Shown one piece after another: positions 1 to 6,344 of a stretch of DNA of 10,716 nt; position 1 is the stretch's first letter, and every line of letters begins with the position of its first letter. The notes below the pieces were generated by a model. It did not search any database. It saw nothing but the letters and a program-made list of their open reading frames with translations, and was not told the DNA's origin. The stretch comes from Bifidobacteriaceae bacterium. GTDB lineage: Bacteria; Actinomycetota; Actinomycetes; Actinomycetales; WQXJ01. The stretch spans positions 1-10,716 of the forward strand of contig JAITKC010000100.1 of the NCBI GenBank assembly GCA_031278665.1, in the 5' to 3' direction. The position numbers and the translations under genes are program-made.

Positions 1-522
1 CTGACCGACGGCCCGGGCGCCGGGGCGCTGCTCGACATGGGCTGTTACGCGGTCAGCGCGGCGCGCATGGCGCTGGCCGGCGAACCGGTGGCGGCGACCG
101 GCTGGCGGCGGCTGGACCCGACTGGCGCGTTCGACATCGGCGGCCTGGCCGTTCTGGCCTTCCCGGGCGGGCGGCGGGCCGAGGTCCGGTGGGCTTTCGA
201 CGCCGATGACGCGGCCGAACTGCGGATAATCGGCTCGACCGCGACTTTGCGGGCCGACAATCCGTTTGTGCCCGGCCAGGGCACGCCGGCGGCCACCGCG
301 TTGAGTGTGGCCTATCACGCCGGGGCGGTCCGGGAGCTGGCCTTCGAGCCGGTGAACCAGTTTCGCCTGGAGTTCGAGGAGTTCGCGGCGGGATTGACCG
401 AAGGCCGCGATCCGGTCTGGGCGGTGGACGACGCCGTGGCCCAGGCCAACGCCATGGAGCTGGTCAAAGCTCTTCCAACACTGCGATGGGGGCCGCCGGC
501 CGGCCGCCGAGGAGGATCATGA
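1..522 (+). CDS. Gfo/Idh/MocA-family oxidoreductase, C-terminal part (5' end outside window)
   Basis: This is the C-terminal substrate-binding half of an NAD(P)-dependent sugar or cyclitol dehydrogenase; the Rossmann domain lies upstream of the window. Frame 1 is open from base 1 and gives about 173 residues. The first visible residues read LTDGPGAGALLDMGCYAVSAARM, which matches the family signature G-A-L-x-D-x-G-C-Y, with the conserved Asp and Tyr near the active site. Next come a beta-rich stretch (DIGGLAVLAFPGGRRAEVRWAF, AELRIIGSTATL) and the usual C-terminal helix (NQFRLEFEEFAAGL...DAVAQANAMELVKAL), which is typical of the C-terminal alpha/beta domain. The internal ATG at base 37 is not the start, because the signature begins before it. 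The stop TGA overlaps the ATG of the next gene (ATGA, 519-522), so the two are probably translationally coupled. The family oxidises or reduces sugars, inositols and glycosides; the actual substrate cannot be told. Family assignment is firm. Confidence 0.9.
   Translation: MTDGPGAGALLDMGCYAVSAARMALAGEPVAATGWRRLDPTGAFDIGGLAVLAFPGGRRAEVRWAFDADDAAELRIIGSTATLRADNPFVPGQGTPAATALSVAYHAGAVRELAFEPVNQFRLEFEEFAAGLTEGRDPVWAVDDAVAQANAMELVKALPTLRWGPPAGRRGGS
509..515 (+). promoter_or_regulatory. Ribosome binding site fixing the aldo/keto reductase start
   Basis: A purine run GAGGAGG lies 3 bases before ATG 519. Spacing is short, but no comparable site precedes the in-frame ATG at 486, so it favours 519 as the start. 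The site is inside the last codons of the upstream oxidoreductase gene. Confidence 0.6.
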
Positions 523-1508
523 AACACGCCTATCTGGGCCGCACCGGCCTGAAAGTGTCGAGGCTGGTCCTGGGCACGTTCAACTTCGGCTGGTCGACCG
601 AACCGAAGGACGCCTTCGCGATAATGGACAAGGCGCTTGAAGAAGGCGTCACGTTCTTCGACACCGCCGACTCCTACGGCGCCTGGTGGGGACGGGGCCG
701 CCACGGCTGGTCCGAGGAGATAATCGGCCAATGGTTCGCCTTGGGCGGCGGTCGGCGCGAGTCGGTGGTCCTGGCCACCAAAGTCTATGAGGCGGTCGAC
801 GACCCGTCGGAGGGGCCGAACGCCGAAAAAGGCGTCAGCGCCTATAAGATCAAGCGCCACATCGAGGGGTCGCTGCGCCGCCTCGGCACCGACCACGTGG
901 AGCTTTACCAGCTCCATCACTTCGACCCCCACGCCCCCTGGGATGAGGTGCTGGGCGCCTTCGAGGACCTGATCGCGGCCGGCAAAGTGGTCTACGCCGG
1001 ATCGTCGAACTTCGGCGCCCGCCATGTTTGCCTGGCCCAGGCGGCCGCCCGGGGCCGGGGCTTCCTCGGGCTGGTCAGCGAACAGCACAAGTACTCGCTG
1101 GCCTGCCGGCTGCCGGAATTGGAGCTGTTGCCGGCTTGCCGCGAACTCGGCGTCGGGGTGATCTGCTGGTCGCCGCTGGCCAGCGGACTGCTCGGCGGCG
1201 CCGCCCTGGCCGGCGGCGGCGAGCGGTCCAAGGCCGCCGCCGGCGAACTCGACGCCGCCGGACGGGCGGGCGTCGCCGCCTACCAGGAGTTGTGCGCCGA
1301 AATCGGCGAGAGCCCCGCAAACGTCGCGCTGGCCTGGACTTTGTCCAATCCGGCGGTGACGGCGCCGATTATCGGGCCGCGCACCGCCCAACAAGTGGCC
1401 GACGTCACCCGGGCGGTCGACCTGACTTTGGACGATGCCGTCCAACAACGCCTGGACAAGATCTTCCCGGGCCCCGGCGGGCCGGCGCCCGCGGCCTACG
1501 CCTGGTGA
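519..1508 (+). CDS. Aldo/keto reductase (NADP-dependent, bacterial sugar-reductase-like)
   Basis: This is a cytoplasmic NAD(P)H-dependent reductase of aldehydes and ketones, including sugar carbonyls, folded as a (beta/alpha)8 barrel. The start at 519 gives 329 residues, normal for the family. It begins MKHAYLGRTGLKVSRLVLGTFNFG, the classic N-terminal motif. The full catalytic tetrad is visible: Asp48 and Tyr53 in FFDTADSYG, Lys88 in LATKVYE and His133 in LYQLHHFDP. GSSNFGARH and VISWSPL-like (VICWSPLASGLLGG) segments are the usual nucleotide-binding strands, and ALAWTLSNPAVTAPIIGPRTAQQV is the typical C-terminal cofactor-binding part. The insertion around residues 90-112 (YEAVDDPSEGPNAEKGVSAY) corresponds to the loop seen in many bacterial members near the active site. 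Overlap with the oxidoreductase gene suggests successive redox steps on one sugar. An in-frame ATG at 486 is the alternative start. Substrate unknown. Confidence 0.92.
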   Translation: MKHAYLGRTGLKVSRLVLGTFNFGWSTEPKDAFAIMDKALEEGVTFFDTADSYGAWWGRGRHGWSEEIIGQWFALGGGRRESVVLATKVYEAVDDPSEGPNAEKGVSAYKIKRHIEGSLRRLGTDHVELYQLHHFDPHAPWDEVLGAFEDLIAAGKVVYAGSSNFGARHVCLAQAAARGRGFLGLVSEQHKYSLACRLPELELLPACRELGVGVICWSPLASGLLGGAALAGGGERSKAAAGELDAAGRAGVAAYQELCAEIGESPANVALAWTLSNPAVTAPIIGPRTAQQVADVTRAVDLTLDDAVQQRLDKIFPGPGGPAPAAYAW

Positions 1509-1512
1509 CGGC

Positions 1513-2874
1513 GTGGGCGCCGCCCTTGCCCGGCCCGGCCCGGCGGGCGGGGAGCCGGGACCCGAACGGCCTAAGGCCGCGCCCCGGGGCCGTTTCGAGG
1601 CCACCGGCCGGTTCCGCCTGGCCTTCGCCGACCGATGGTGGCTGGTCGGCCCGGACGGGCGCGGCCAGTTGTCTTTGGGGGTCAACCACATCGACCCGGC
1701 CGCGCTGACCCAGGCCCACAACCGGGACCATTGGGCATCGCGCTTCGGGCTGTCGGACCAAGAGGCCGGGCGGCCGCAGGCCTTCCAGGCCGGCTTTGAG
1801 CGCAAAGTCAAGGCCGACCTGCGGGCTATCGGTTTCAACGCCCTCGGCTGCCACAGCGACCACCGGCTCTTCTCCCGCAGTTGGCTGCCCTATGTGAAGA
1901 CGGTCCGCTTCCTCGACGTCTGCCATTATATGGAGCCGGCCCGCGAAGCCTTCATGGACGTGTTCTCACCGGCCTTCGAACGGCACTGCGCCGACCGCGC
2001 CGAAGCCGAGATCGCCCCGGTGCTGGGCGACCGGTTCCTGCTCGGCTACTGTTTCACCGACTGCCCGGTGCTGACCGATCTCGACGCGGCGGCGCGAATC
2101 GCCAATATCTACGGCGCGCCCAGGCGCGCCTCGACCACGTTCCCGGGCGCCTTGCGGAACTTGGCGGCGCCGGCGCCCGGCAAACTCGCCTACGTCGAGT
2201 TGATGCGCCGCCGCCACCGGTCGATCGACCACTTCAACGCGGTTTATTCGACCTGTTTCGAGTCGTTTGGGCAATTGGCGGCCAGGCCCGCCTGGCGCGG
2301 CGGCCCCGACCCCTTCAACGACGCCGAGACGGCCGACAACCTCGCCTTCCTGACGCTGGCAATGGACCGGGCCTACGGCGTGGAAGTCGCGGCGGTGCGC
2401 CGCCGCGACCCCGATCGGCTGATTTTCGGCGACAAACTGAACGGCAACACCGACACCCCGGCGGAGATCGTCCGGCTGGCCGACCGCCATTTCGACGCCG
2501 TCTTCTACCAGCTCTACGGCCTTGAGGCAGACCACCGCCGGCTGATCGAGTCGTGGAGCGGGCTGGTCTCCAAGCCGTTCCTACTTGGCGACAGCGCGAT
2601 CTGCGTCCCCTCGCGCCGCCTGCCGGACCCTTACGGCCCGCATTGCGGGTCGCCGGCCGAGGCCGCCGAGGAGTTGCGGGCGGTGGCCGACCACTTGTTC
2701 GCCCGGCCCGACTTCCTCGGCTGGCATTGGTGCGGCTGGATGGATCAGGCCGGCGGCGAGCCGTCCGGCAAACAGCACATGGGATTCCAGGACGCCTTCG
2801 GCCAGCCCCACCCGATAGCCGGCGAACTGGCCAAACTGTCCGCCCGGGTCCGCCGCCTCGCCCCGGCCGCCTGA
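1513..2874 (+). CDS. GH50/agarase-like (beta/alpha)8-barrel protein with altered catalytic positions
   Basis: This is probably a glycoside hydrolase-fold protein acting in the cytoplasm; no signal peptide is visible. It has 453 residues from GTG 1513, which lies 4 bases after the reductase stop. There is no good ribosome site, and the ATG at 1435 would overlap the reductase by 74 bases, so the start is uncertain. Similarity to GH50 beta-agarases is seen in RWWLVGPDGRGQLSLGVNHID (about residues 41-61; compare W-L-V-D-P-x-G-x-P-F-x-S-L-G-V-N-H) and in IGFNALGCHSD (106-116; compare G-F-N-T-L-G-N-W-S). FLGWHWCGWMDQ (402-412) fits a late barrel strand. Where GH50 has F-x-D-N-E with the acid/base Glu, this protein has F-T-D-C-P (181-185). 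Where the nucleophile Glu is expected, it reads PFLLGDSA with Asp360. It also has nine cysteines, many for an intracellular enzyme. It may be a sister family with a different mechanism, or a non-catalytic protein. These alignments are by eye. Confidence 0.75.
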   Translation: MGAALARPGPAGGEPGPERPKAAPRGRFEATGRFRLAFADRWWLVGPDGRGQLSLGVNHIDPAALTQAHNRDHWASRFGLSDQEAGRPQAFQAGFERKVKADLRAIGFNALGCHSDHRLFSRSWLPYVKTVRFLDVCHYMEPAREAFMDVFSPAFERHCADRAEAEIAPVLGDRFLLGYCFTDCPVLTDLDAAARIANIYGAPRRASTTFPGALRNLAAPAPGKLAYVELMRRRHRSIDHFNAVYSTCFESFGQLAARPAWRGGPDPFNDAETADNLAFLTLAMDRAYGVEVAAVRRRDPDRLIFGDKLNGNTDTPAEIVRLADRHFDAVFYQLYGLEADHRRLIESWSGLVSKPFLLGDSAICVPSRRLPDPYGPHCGSPAEAAEELRAVADHLFARPDFLGWHWCGWMDQAGGEPSGKQHMGFQDAFGQPHPIAGELAKLSARVRRLAPAA

Positions 2875-2881
2875 GCCGGGG
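2861..2881. terminator. Hairpin shared by two convergent genes, likely bidirectional terminator
   Basis: Seven perfect G/C pairs (CCCCGGC with GCCGGGG) enclose a 7-base loop that ends with the TGA stop of the GH50-like gene. On the + strand the hairpin is followed by GATTTA. On the - strand it begins 4 bases after the permease stop codon. Neither side has a real U-tract, which is common for terminators in high-GC actinobacteria, so the role rests on placement and stem strength. Confidence 0.45.
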
Positions 2882-2884
2882 GAT

Positions 2885-3760
2885 TTAGCCTTTGACGGCG
2901 CCGGTCAAGCCGCCGACGATTCGCCGTTCGAAGATCGAGAAGAAGACCAACGCCGGGATCATCGAAATCGACGTGAAGGCGAGCACTTTGGCGGTGTCGA
3001 CCGAGTGTTCGGTGGCGAACGCCGCGACGCCCAGCGGCAGCGTGTAGTTGGCGGTGTCGCTGAGGATGAACAGCGGCAGCATATAGCTGTTCCAACTGGC
3101 CACGAACGCCAGGATGGCGACTGTCACCAGTCCGGGCACCGACAGCGGCAGGACCATCCGCCAAAAGAAGCCGAGGCGCGAGCTGCCGTCGATGGCGGCG
3201 GCCTCCTCGAGTTCCCGGGGAATCGCCCGCAGGAACGGCACCAGGATGACAATGGTGATCGGCAACTGGAAAGCGATTTGCGGCAAAATCACCCCGGCCT
3301 TGGTTCCGAGCAGGCCCATCGCCTGGATCATCAGGTACAGCGGCGTGATGGCCACGGTCAACGGGAACATCAAGCCGGCCGCGAACAGCGCGTACATCGC
3401 GCCCCGGCCCTTGACCGGATAGCGCGCCAGGACGTAGCTGGCCATCACGCCGAGCGCGACCACGCCCGTGGTGGTGAAGACCGCGCAGATGGCGGAGTTG
3501 GAGAACTGCCCCCAGAAATCGGACGAGTTGACGACTTCGACGTATTGCGACCACTTCCAGGCCTTGGGCAGGGCCGCCGGCGAAGTGGTGAACTCCGAGT
3601 TGGACCGCAGGCCGCCGAGGATGATGAAAAGCACCGGCCCTATGCACACGGCCACCGCGAGCAGGGCGCAGAAGTAAACCGCCGGACTTCCCCATTGGGT
3701 CTTCGACCCACGCCGGACGCGGCCGGACACGGTGTGGTAGGTGACGTTTTTACCGGCCAT
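2885..3760 (-). CDS. Carbohydrate ABC transporter permease, MalG-like (CUT1)
   Basis: This is the second inner-membrane permease of a sugar importer, forming the channel with the MalF-like partner encoded just upstream. It has 291 residues and about six membrane segments: residues ~27-50 (VYFCALLAVAVCIGPVLFII), ~85-110, ~120-145, ~155-180, ~215-240 and ~258-275. The ATPase-docking EAA loop is clear: ELEEAAAIDGSSRLGFFWRMVLPL, with the E-A-A-x-I-D-G core and the downstream L-P. The C-terminus GLTGAVKG is typical of MalG-type subunits. ATG 3760 is preceded by AGGTGA (3770-3765) with 4 bases spacing. That ribosome site contains the TGA stop of the previous gene, so the two permeases are tightly coupled and probably made in equal amounts. 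There is no ATPase gene next to it; in actinobacteria a shared MsiK-type ATPase often serves such systems. Confidence 0.95.
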   Translation of the reverse strand: MAGKNVTYHTVSGRVRRGSKTQWGSPAVYFCALLAVAVCIGPVLFIILGGLRSNSEFTTSPAALPKAWKWSQYVEVVNSSDFWGQFSNSAICAVFTTTGVVALGVMASYVLARYPVKGRGAMYALFAAGLMFPLTVAITPLYLMIQAMGLLGTKAGVILPQIAFQLPITIVILVPFLRAIPRELEEAAAIDGSSRLGFFWRMVLPLSVPGLVTVAILAFVASWNSYMLPLFILSDTANYTLPLGVAAFATEHSVDTAKVLAFTSISMIPALVFFSIFERRIVGGLTGAVKG

Positions 3761-3764
3761 GGTC

Positions 3765-4781
3765 TCACCTGCCTCCCGTCAACGCGCCGTCGGTGTCGCG
3801 CCGCAAGACGAAGCGCTGGTAGAGCAGGGCGCAGGTGAAGGTGACGATGAACAAGATGACGGCGGTGGCGTTGCCGTAGCCGTAGGCGTTGGACTCGCGG
3901 CCCTCGTAGACCATATAAGTCGCCATCGTCGACACGCCGGTGAACTTGGCGACCGGTCCCCACATGATGTAGATCAGGTCGAATAGCTGAAGCGAGCCGA
4001 TTATCGTCAAGAACCCCCAGATTCTGACCGTCGGAGCGAGCAGCGGCAGGGTTATCGAGAACTGCATGCGCCAGTAGGAGGCGCCGTCGACGGCGCCCGC
4101 CTCATATAGCTCCTCCGGTATGCCCTGCATCCCGGCCAAGAACAAGATCACCGCGAAGCCGATGTACTTCCAGGTCAAGATCATCATCATGGTCCACGGC
4201 GCGATGGTCTCGCTGCCCAGCCAGTCCCAGTGCGCCAGTTTGTCCAGGCCGAGGGCCTCGAGAATGGCGCTGAAGGCGCCGGCCGGCTGGAGGATCAGGC
4301 GCCAGCCGGTGCCGACTATCACCTCCGAGAGCACATAGGGCACGAACAACAACACCCTGATCAGGGAGCGGCCGCGCATTTTGCGGTTGAGCAGCAGCGC
4401 CAGCCCCAAAGCGACCGGCCCCTGGATGATTATCGACATCACGACCACGAAAGCGTTGTGGGCCAGCGCGGCGCGGAAGTACGGGTCGCCCAGGATCCAG
4501 CGGTAATTGTCGAAGCCGATGAAGTCTGTCGGGACGCCGTAGCCGCGCCAGCGGAAGAACCCGAAATAGGCCGCCAGAATCACCGGAAAGATGACGAAGG
4601 TGACGAACACGACCAGCGCGGGACCGGACAGCAGGGCCACTTCGACGCGCCCGCGCCAGCCGATGCCGCCGCGCCGGGGGGCGCCCCGCCGGGACCGCGC
4701 CTCAGCGCGGCTCCGGCGGGGCCCACTACCCGCGAGCGCGTCCGCCTTTCGCGGCGCCACGCTTGGCGACGTGCTCGCCAT
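3765..4781 (-). CDS. Carbohydrate ABC transporter permease, MalF-like (CUT1)
   Basis: This is the first inner-membrane permease of the sugar importer, 338 residues. A basic, low-complexity cytoplasmic N-terminus (about residues 1-48, rich in Arg, Ser, Ala) precedes the first membrane segment VALLSGPALVVFVTFVIFPVI. FIGFDNYRWILGDPYFRAALAHNAFVV is the conserved periplasmic F-x-G-x-x-N-Y-x-x-x-x-x-D-P-x-F motif of MalF/UgpA-type permeases. The EAA loop reads IPEELYEAGAVDGASYWRMQFSITLPLL. It is followed by the typical SLQLFDLIYIMWGP and a last membrane segment before FVLRRDTDGALTGGR. Start ATG 4781 lies 6 bases after the binding-protein stop, with AAGGG about 10 bases upstream inside the end of that gene. 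The Arg-rich stretch is encoded by a very strong RNA hairpin (4683-4722), listed separately. Paired with the MalG-like subunit, it imports an oligosaccharide of unknown identity. Confidence 0.94.
   Translation of the reverse strand: MASTSPSVAPRKADALAGSGPRRSRAEARSRRGAPRRGGIGWRGRVEVALLSGPALVVFVTFVIFPVILAAYFGFFRWRGYGVPTDFIGFDNYRWILGDPYFRAALAHNAFVVVMSIIIQGPVALGLALLLNRKMRGRSLIRVLLFVPYVLSEVIVGTGWRLILQPAGAFSAILEALGLDKLAHWDWLGSETIAPWTMMMILTWKYIGFAVILFLAGMQGIPEELYEAGAVDGASYWRMQFSITLPLLAPTVRIWGFLTIIGSLQLFDLIYIMWGPVAKFTGVSTMATYMVYEGRESNAYGYGNATAVILFIVTFTCALLYQRFVLRRDTDGALTGGR
4683..4722 (-). other. Strong two-tier hairpin at the start of the MalF-like gene
   Basis: In the sense (-) strand, a 10-pair perfect outer stem (GCCCCGCCGG with CCGGCGGGGC) and a 6-pair inner stem (CCGCGC with GCGCGG) are separated by a 2x2 internal loop and closed by the tetraloop TGAG. 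It covers codons ~20-33 of the permease and starts about 65 bases after the end of the binding-protein gene. Sugar ABC operons often have an RNA hairpin between binding protein and permease that stabilises the upstream message and lowers permease output, as in malE-malF. Here the hairpin is inside the coding region. A role in expression is inference. Confidence 0.55.
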
Positions 4782-4791
4782 AGCCGGCTAT
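4780..4791 (-). repeat. 12-base perfect palindrome across lipoprotein stop and permease start
   Basis: ATAGCCGGCTAT is self-complementary and includes the TAG stop of the binding-protein gene and the first bases of the permease ATG. In RNA it has no loop and would form only a poor hairpin. It is noted because it could affect reinitiation at the permease start or be a protein-binding site; chance is also possible. Confidence 0.4.
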
Positions 4792-6092
4792 CCCTTCTTG
4801 GCGGCGTCGATCAGGCCCTGGACATATTGCTCAGGGGTGGTCTTGCCGGACAGGACGCCGACCGACTCCTGGTTGATCGTCTCGCCGACCGAGTCGCCGA
4901 AGGCCTTGTCCAACCAGAGCTGAAGGAAACTCGCCTCATTCGAGCCGGCGGCGGCCTCTTTGAGGGATTCGGTGGTCAGTTTGTCGACCGCGCTGGGGTT
5001 GACCGGGATGCCGGCGCCGGTTTCGGCGTATTCGGCCTGGGTTTCGTCGCCGACCAGATAACGCAGGAAGTCGGCGCATTCTTTAGGCGCCTTGGCGTGG
5101 CACGAGAAGCCGTCGCCGCCGCCCACCGCCGCTTTCGGATCGCCCTTGCCGCCGGCCACGGAGGGGAACGGGAACCAGTGCAAATCCGCCAACGGCTGGC
5201 CGTCCGGGGTCAACGACTGAACCTGGCCGGTCTCCCAGACGCCCGAGAATTCCATCGCCAGTTTGTGATTGGCCAACATGCCGGACGACGAGCCGGCCCC
5301 CTGCTGGGCCGAAACCGAAACCCAGCCCTCCTCGAACGGCTCGGTCTTGCCGAAGTCCTCGAGAAGCTGGGCGGCCTGGAGGTAGCAGGGGTCGTCGAAG
5401 GCCTTGTTCTCGGTGTCTTGGGCGATGACCTCCTGACCGCACATGCGCAGCGTCATAATGTACATCCAGTGGCCGGCCGGCCAGGCGTCTTTGCCGCCCA
5501 AGCCGACTGGGACGATCCCGGCCGCCTTCAATTTGGCGACCACGTCGTTGAACTGCTCCCAAGTCTGGGGCGTCTCGGTGATCCCGGCCTGGTCGAAAAG
5601 GTCCTTCGAGTAGTAGACGCCCGCCACCCCGGCCGTGTACGGCAGGCCGTAGGTCTTGCCGTCGTATTGCCAAGGCGCCATCGACCCGCCGATGAACTCG
5701 ACTTCTTTCTGGGAGTCGGCGCTGATGTCCATGACCAAGCCTTGATCGACTTGCTCCGCCATCTCGCCGCCGCCCCATTGCTGGAACATGTCGGGGGCGT
5801 CCGAGCCGTTCAGGGCGGTTTGCAGTTTGTCCTGGAGGTCCTCGTTTTGGATCGGCACGATCTCGATCTTGACATTCGGATTGGCGTCCATGAAGCGGTC
5901 GGCGGCGTTCTGGAAAACCGTCTTGCCGGGGTCCGATGTGACGTTGTGCCACCAGGTGATGGTGACTTGGCCGCCGTCGCCCGAACCGCCCGGATCGCCG
6001 GAGTCGGAGTTGTCGCCGCAACCGGCCAGGCCGACCGCCAAAGCGGCGGCGGCGCAAAGCGCGATCGCGTGGGTTGTCCTTGTTGTGTTCAT
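4788..6092 (-). CDS. Sugar ABC transporter substrate-binding lipoprotein (CUT1, extracellular solute-binding family 1)
   Basis: This is the extracellular receptor that captures the oligosaccharide and delivers it to the two permeases. ATG 6092 gives 434 residues. It is preceded by AAGAGGAG (6107-6100) with 7 bases spacing, and an in-frame GTG at 6185 is rejected because it would put about 31 residues before the signal. A short basic stretch, a hydrophobic core and the lipobox L-A-G-C place the lipid-modified cysteine at residue 25, followed by a Gly/Asp/Ser-rich linker (GDNSDSGDPGGSGDGG). The mature part has the hallmarks of the family: VTITWWHNVTSDPGKTVF, AADRFMDANPNVKIEIVPIQNEDLQDKLQTAL, DAPDMFQQWGGG, DGKTYGLPYTAGVAGVYYSKDLFDQAGI-T-x-x-PQTWEQF, and GIPVNPSAVDKL. 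The many Trp/Tyr residues are consistent with stacking on sugar rings. Its gene is first in the transporter operon. The ligand cannot be read from sequence. Confidence 0.95.
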   Translation of the reverse strand: MNTTRTTHAIALCAAAALAVGLAGCGDNSDSGDPGGSGDGGQVTITWWHNVTSDPGKTVFQNAADRFMDANPNVKIEIVPIQNEDLQDKLQTALNGSDAPDMFQQWGGGEMAEQVDQGLVMDISADSQKEVEFIGGSMAPWQYDGKTYGLPYTAGVAGVYYSKDLFDQAGITETPQTWEQFNDVVAKLKAAGIVPVGLGGKDAWPAGHWMYIMTLRMCGQEVIAQDTENKAFDDPCYLQAAQLLEDFGKTEPFEEGWVSVSAQQGAGSSSGMLANHKLAMEFSGVWETGQVQSLTPDGQPLADLHWFPFPSVAGGKGDPKAAVGGGDGFSCHAKAPKECADFLRYLVGDETQAEYAETGAGIPVNPSAVDKLTTESLKEAAAGSNEASFLQLWLDKAFGDSVGETINQESVGVLSGKTTPEQYVQGLIDAAKKG

Positions 6093-6099
6093 CGTTGAA

Positions 6100-6107
6100 C
6101 TCCTCTT
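6100..6107 (-). promoter_or_regulatory. Ribosome binding site of the substrate-binding lipoprotein
   Basis: AAGAGGAG on the - strand lies 7 bases before ATG 6092. It is the best ribosome site in the region and decides the lipoprotein start over the upstream GTG at 6185. Confidence 0.8.
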
Positions 6108-6110
6108 GAG

Positions 6111-6169
6111 ATTTTTATATAGTGGTCGGCTTGGTCCCGCCGGACAAGGGCCCAATAATCCCGGGCCTT
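6111..6169 (-). promoter_or_regulatory. Candidate promoter/operator region of the ABC transporter operon
   Basis: A short AT-rich island in otherwise GC-rich DNA contains TATATA (6121-6116), a possible -10 box about 24 bases before ATG 6092. Just upstream are two imperfect inverted repeats. At 6130-6148, CTTGTCC pairs with GGACAAG, with one extra base in an arm. At 6146-6169, AAGGCCC pairs with GGGCCTT around an AT-rich centre, again with one extra base. The first repeat lies between the -10 box and the expected -35 area, where repressor operators of sugar operons often sit. No good -35 at 17 bases was found; TTGTCC lies at 20. No regulator gene is in the window. Confidence 0.35.
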
Positions 6170-6260
6170 CGCGCCGGCTGTTCACCGCCTGCGCCGAAAC
6201 CTCCTAAAACCGGCCCGGCGCGCCGCCGTGCCGCCCTGGAGTTCTCAGACAGGCGTTCAG

Positions 6261-6344
6261 TTACCCCTTTGAACCAATCACCTCCTCGTCGGTCAACCTC
6301 GACTCGGCCAGCTTGGCCGGTTCGTCTGGGGCCTCGGCGTTCAT
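6261..6344 (-). CDS. Possible 27-residue peptide coupled to the upstream hydrolase gene
   Basis: ATG 6344 overlaps the TGA stop of the large hydrolase (ATGA), with GAGGG 3 bases before it. The frame encodes a short acidic peptide beginning MNAEAPDEPAKLAESRLTDE and stopping at 6261. The arrangement is that of a translationally coupled gene, but the product has no recognisable domain, membrane segment or signal. A 6-pair hairpin (CGGCCA/TGGCCG, 6305-6319) lies inside it. It could be a real small protein, the remnant of a gene lost by deletion, or chance. The rest of the gap between hydrolase and lipoprotein (6093-6260) holds only the candidate promoter region. Confidence 0.3.
   Translation of the reverse strand: MNAEAPDEPAKLAESRLTDEEVIGSKG

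Noticed and set aside
1435..1512. Earlier ATG start for the GH50-like gene
   Set aside because: It would overlap the reductase gene by 74 bases and add 26 low-complexity residues; the GTG at 1513 gives the usual short spacing in the operon.
315..1838. 507-residue open frame on the - strand
   Set aside because: It is antisense to the oxidoreductase, reductase and GH50-like genes, which have clear family motifs. Its translation is low-complexity Arg/Gly/Ala/Pro, typical of high-GC shadow frames.
4230..6098. 622-residue open frame on the + strand
   Set aside because: It lies antisense to the MalF-like permease and the lipoprotein, both firmly identified, and has no recognisable motif.
6093..6185. 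Longer lipoprotein start at GTG 6185
   Set aside because: It would place about 31 residues before the lipoprotein signal sequence. The good ribosome site and signal peptide both fit ATG 6092.
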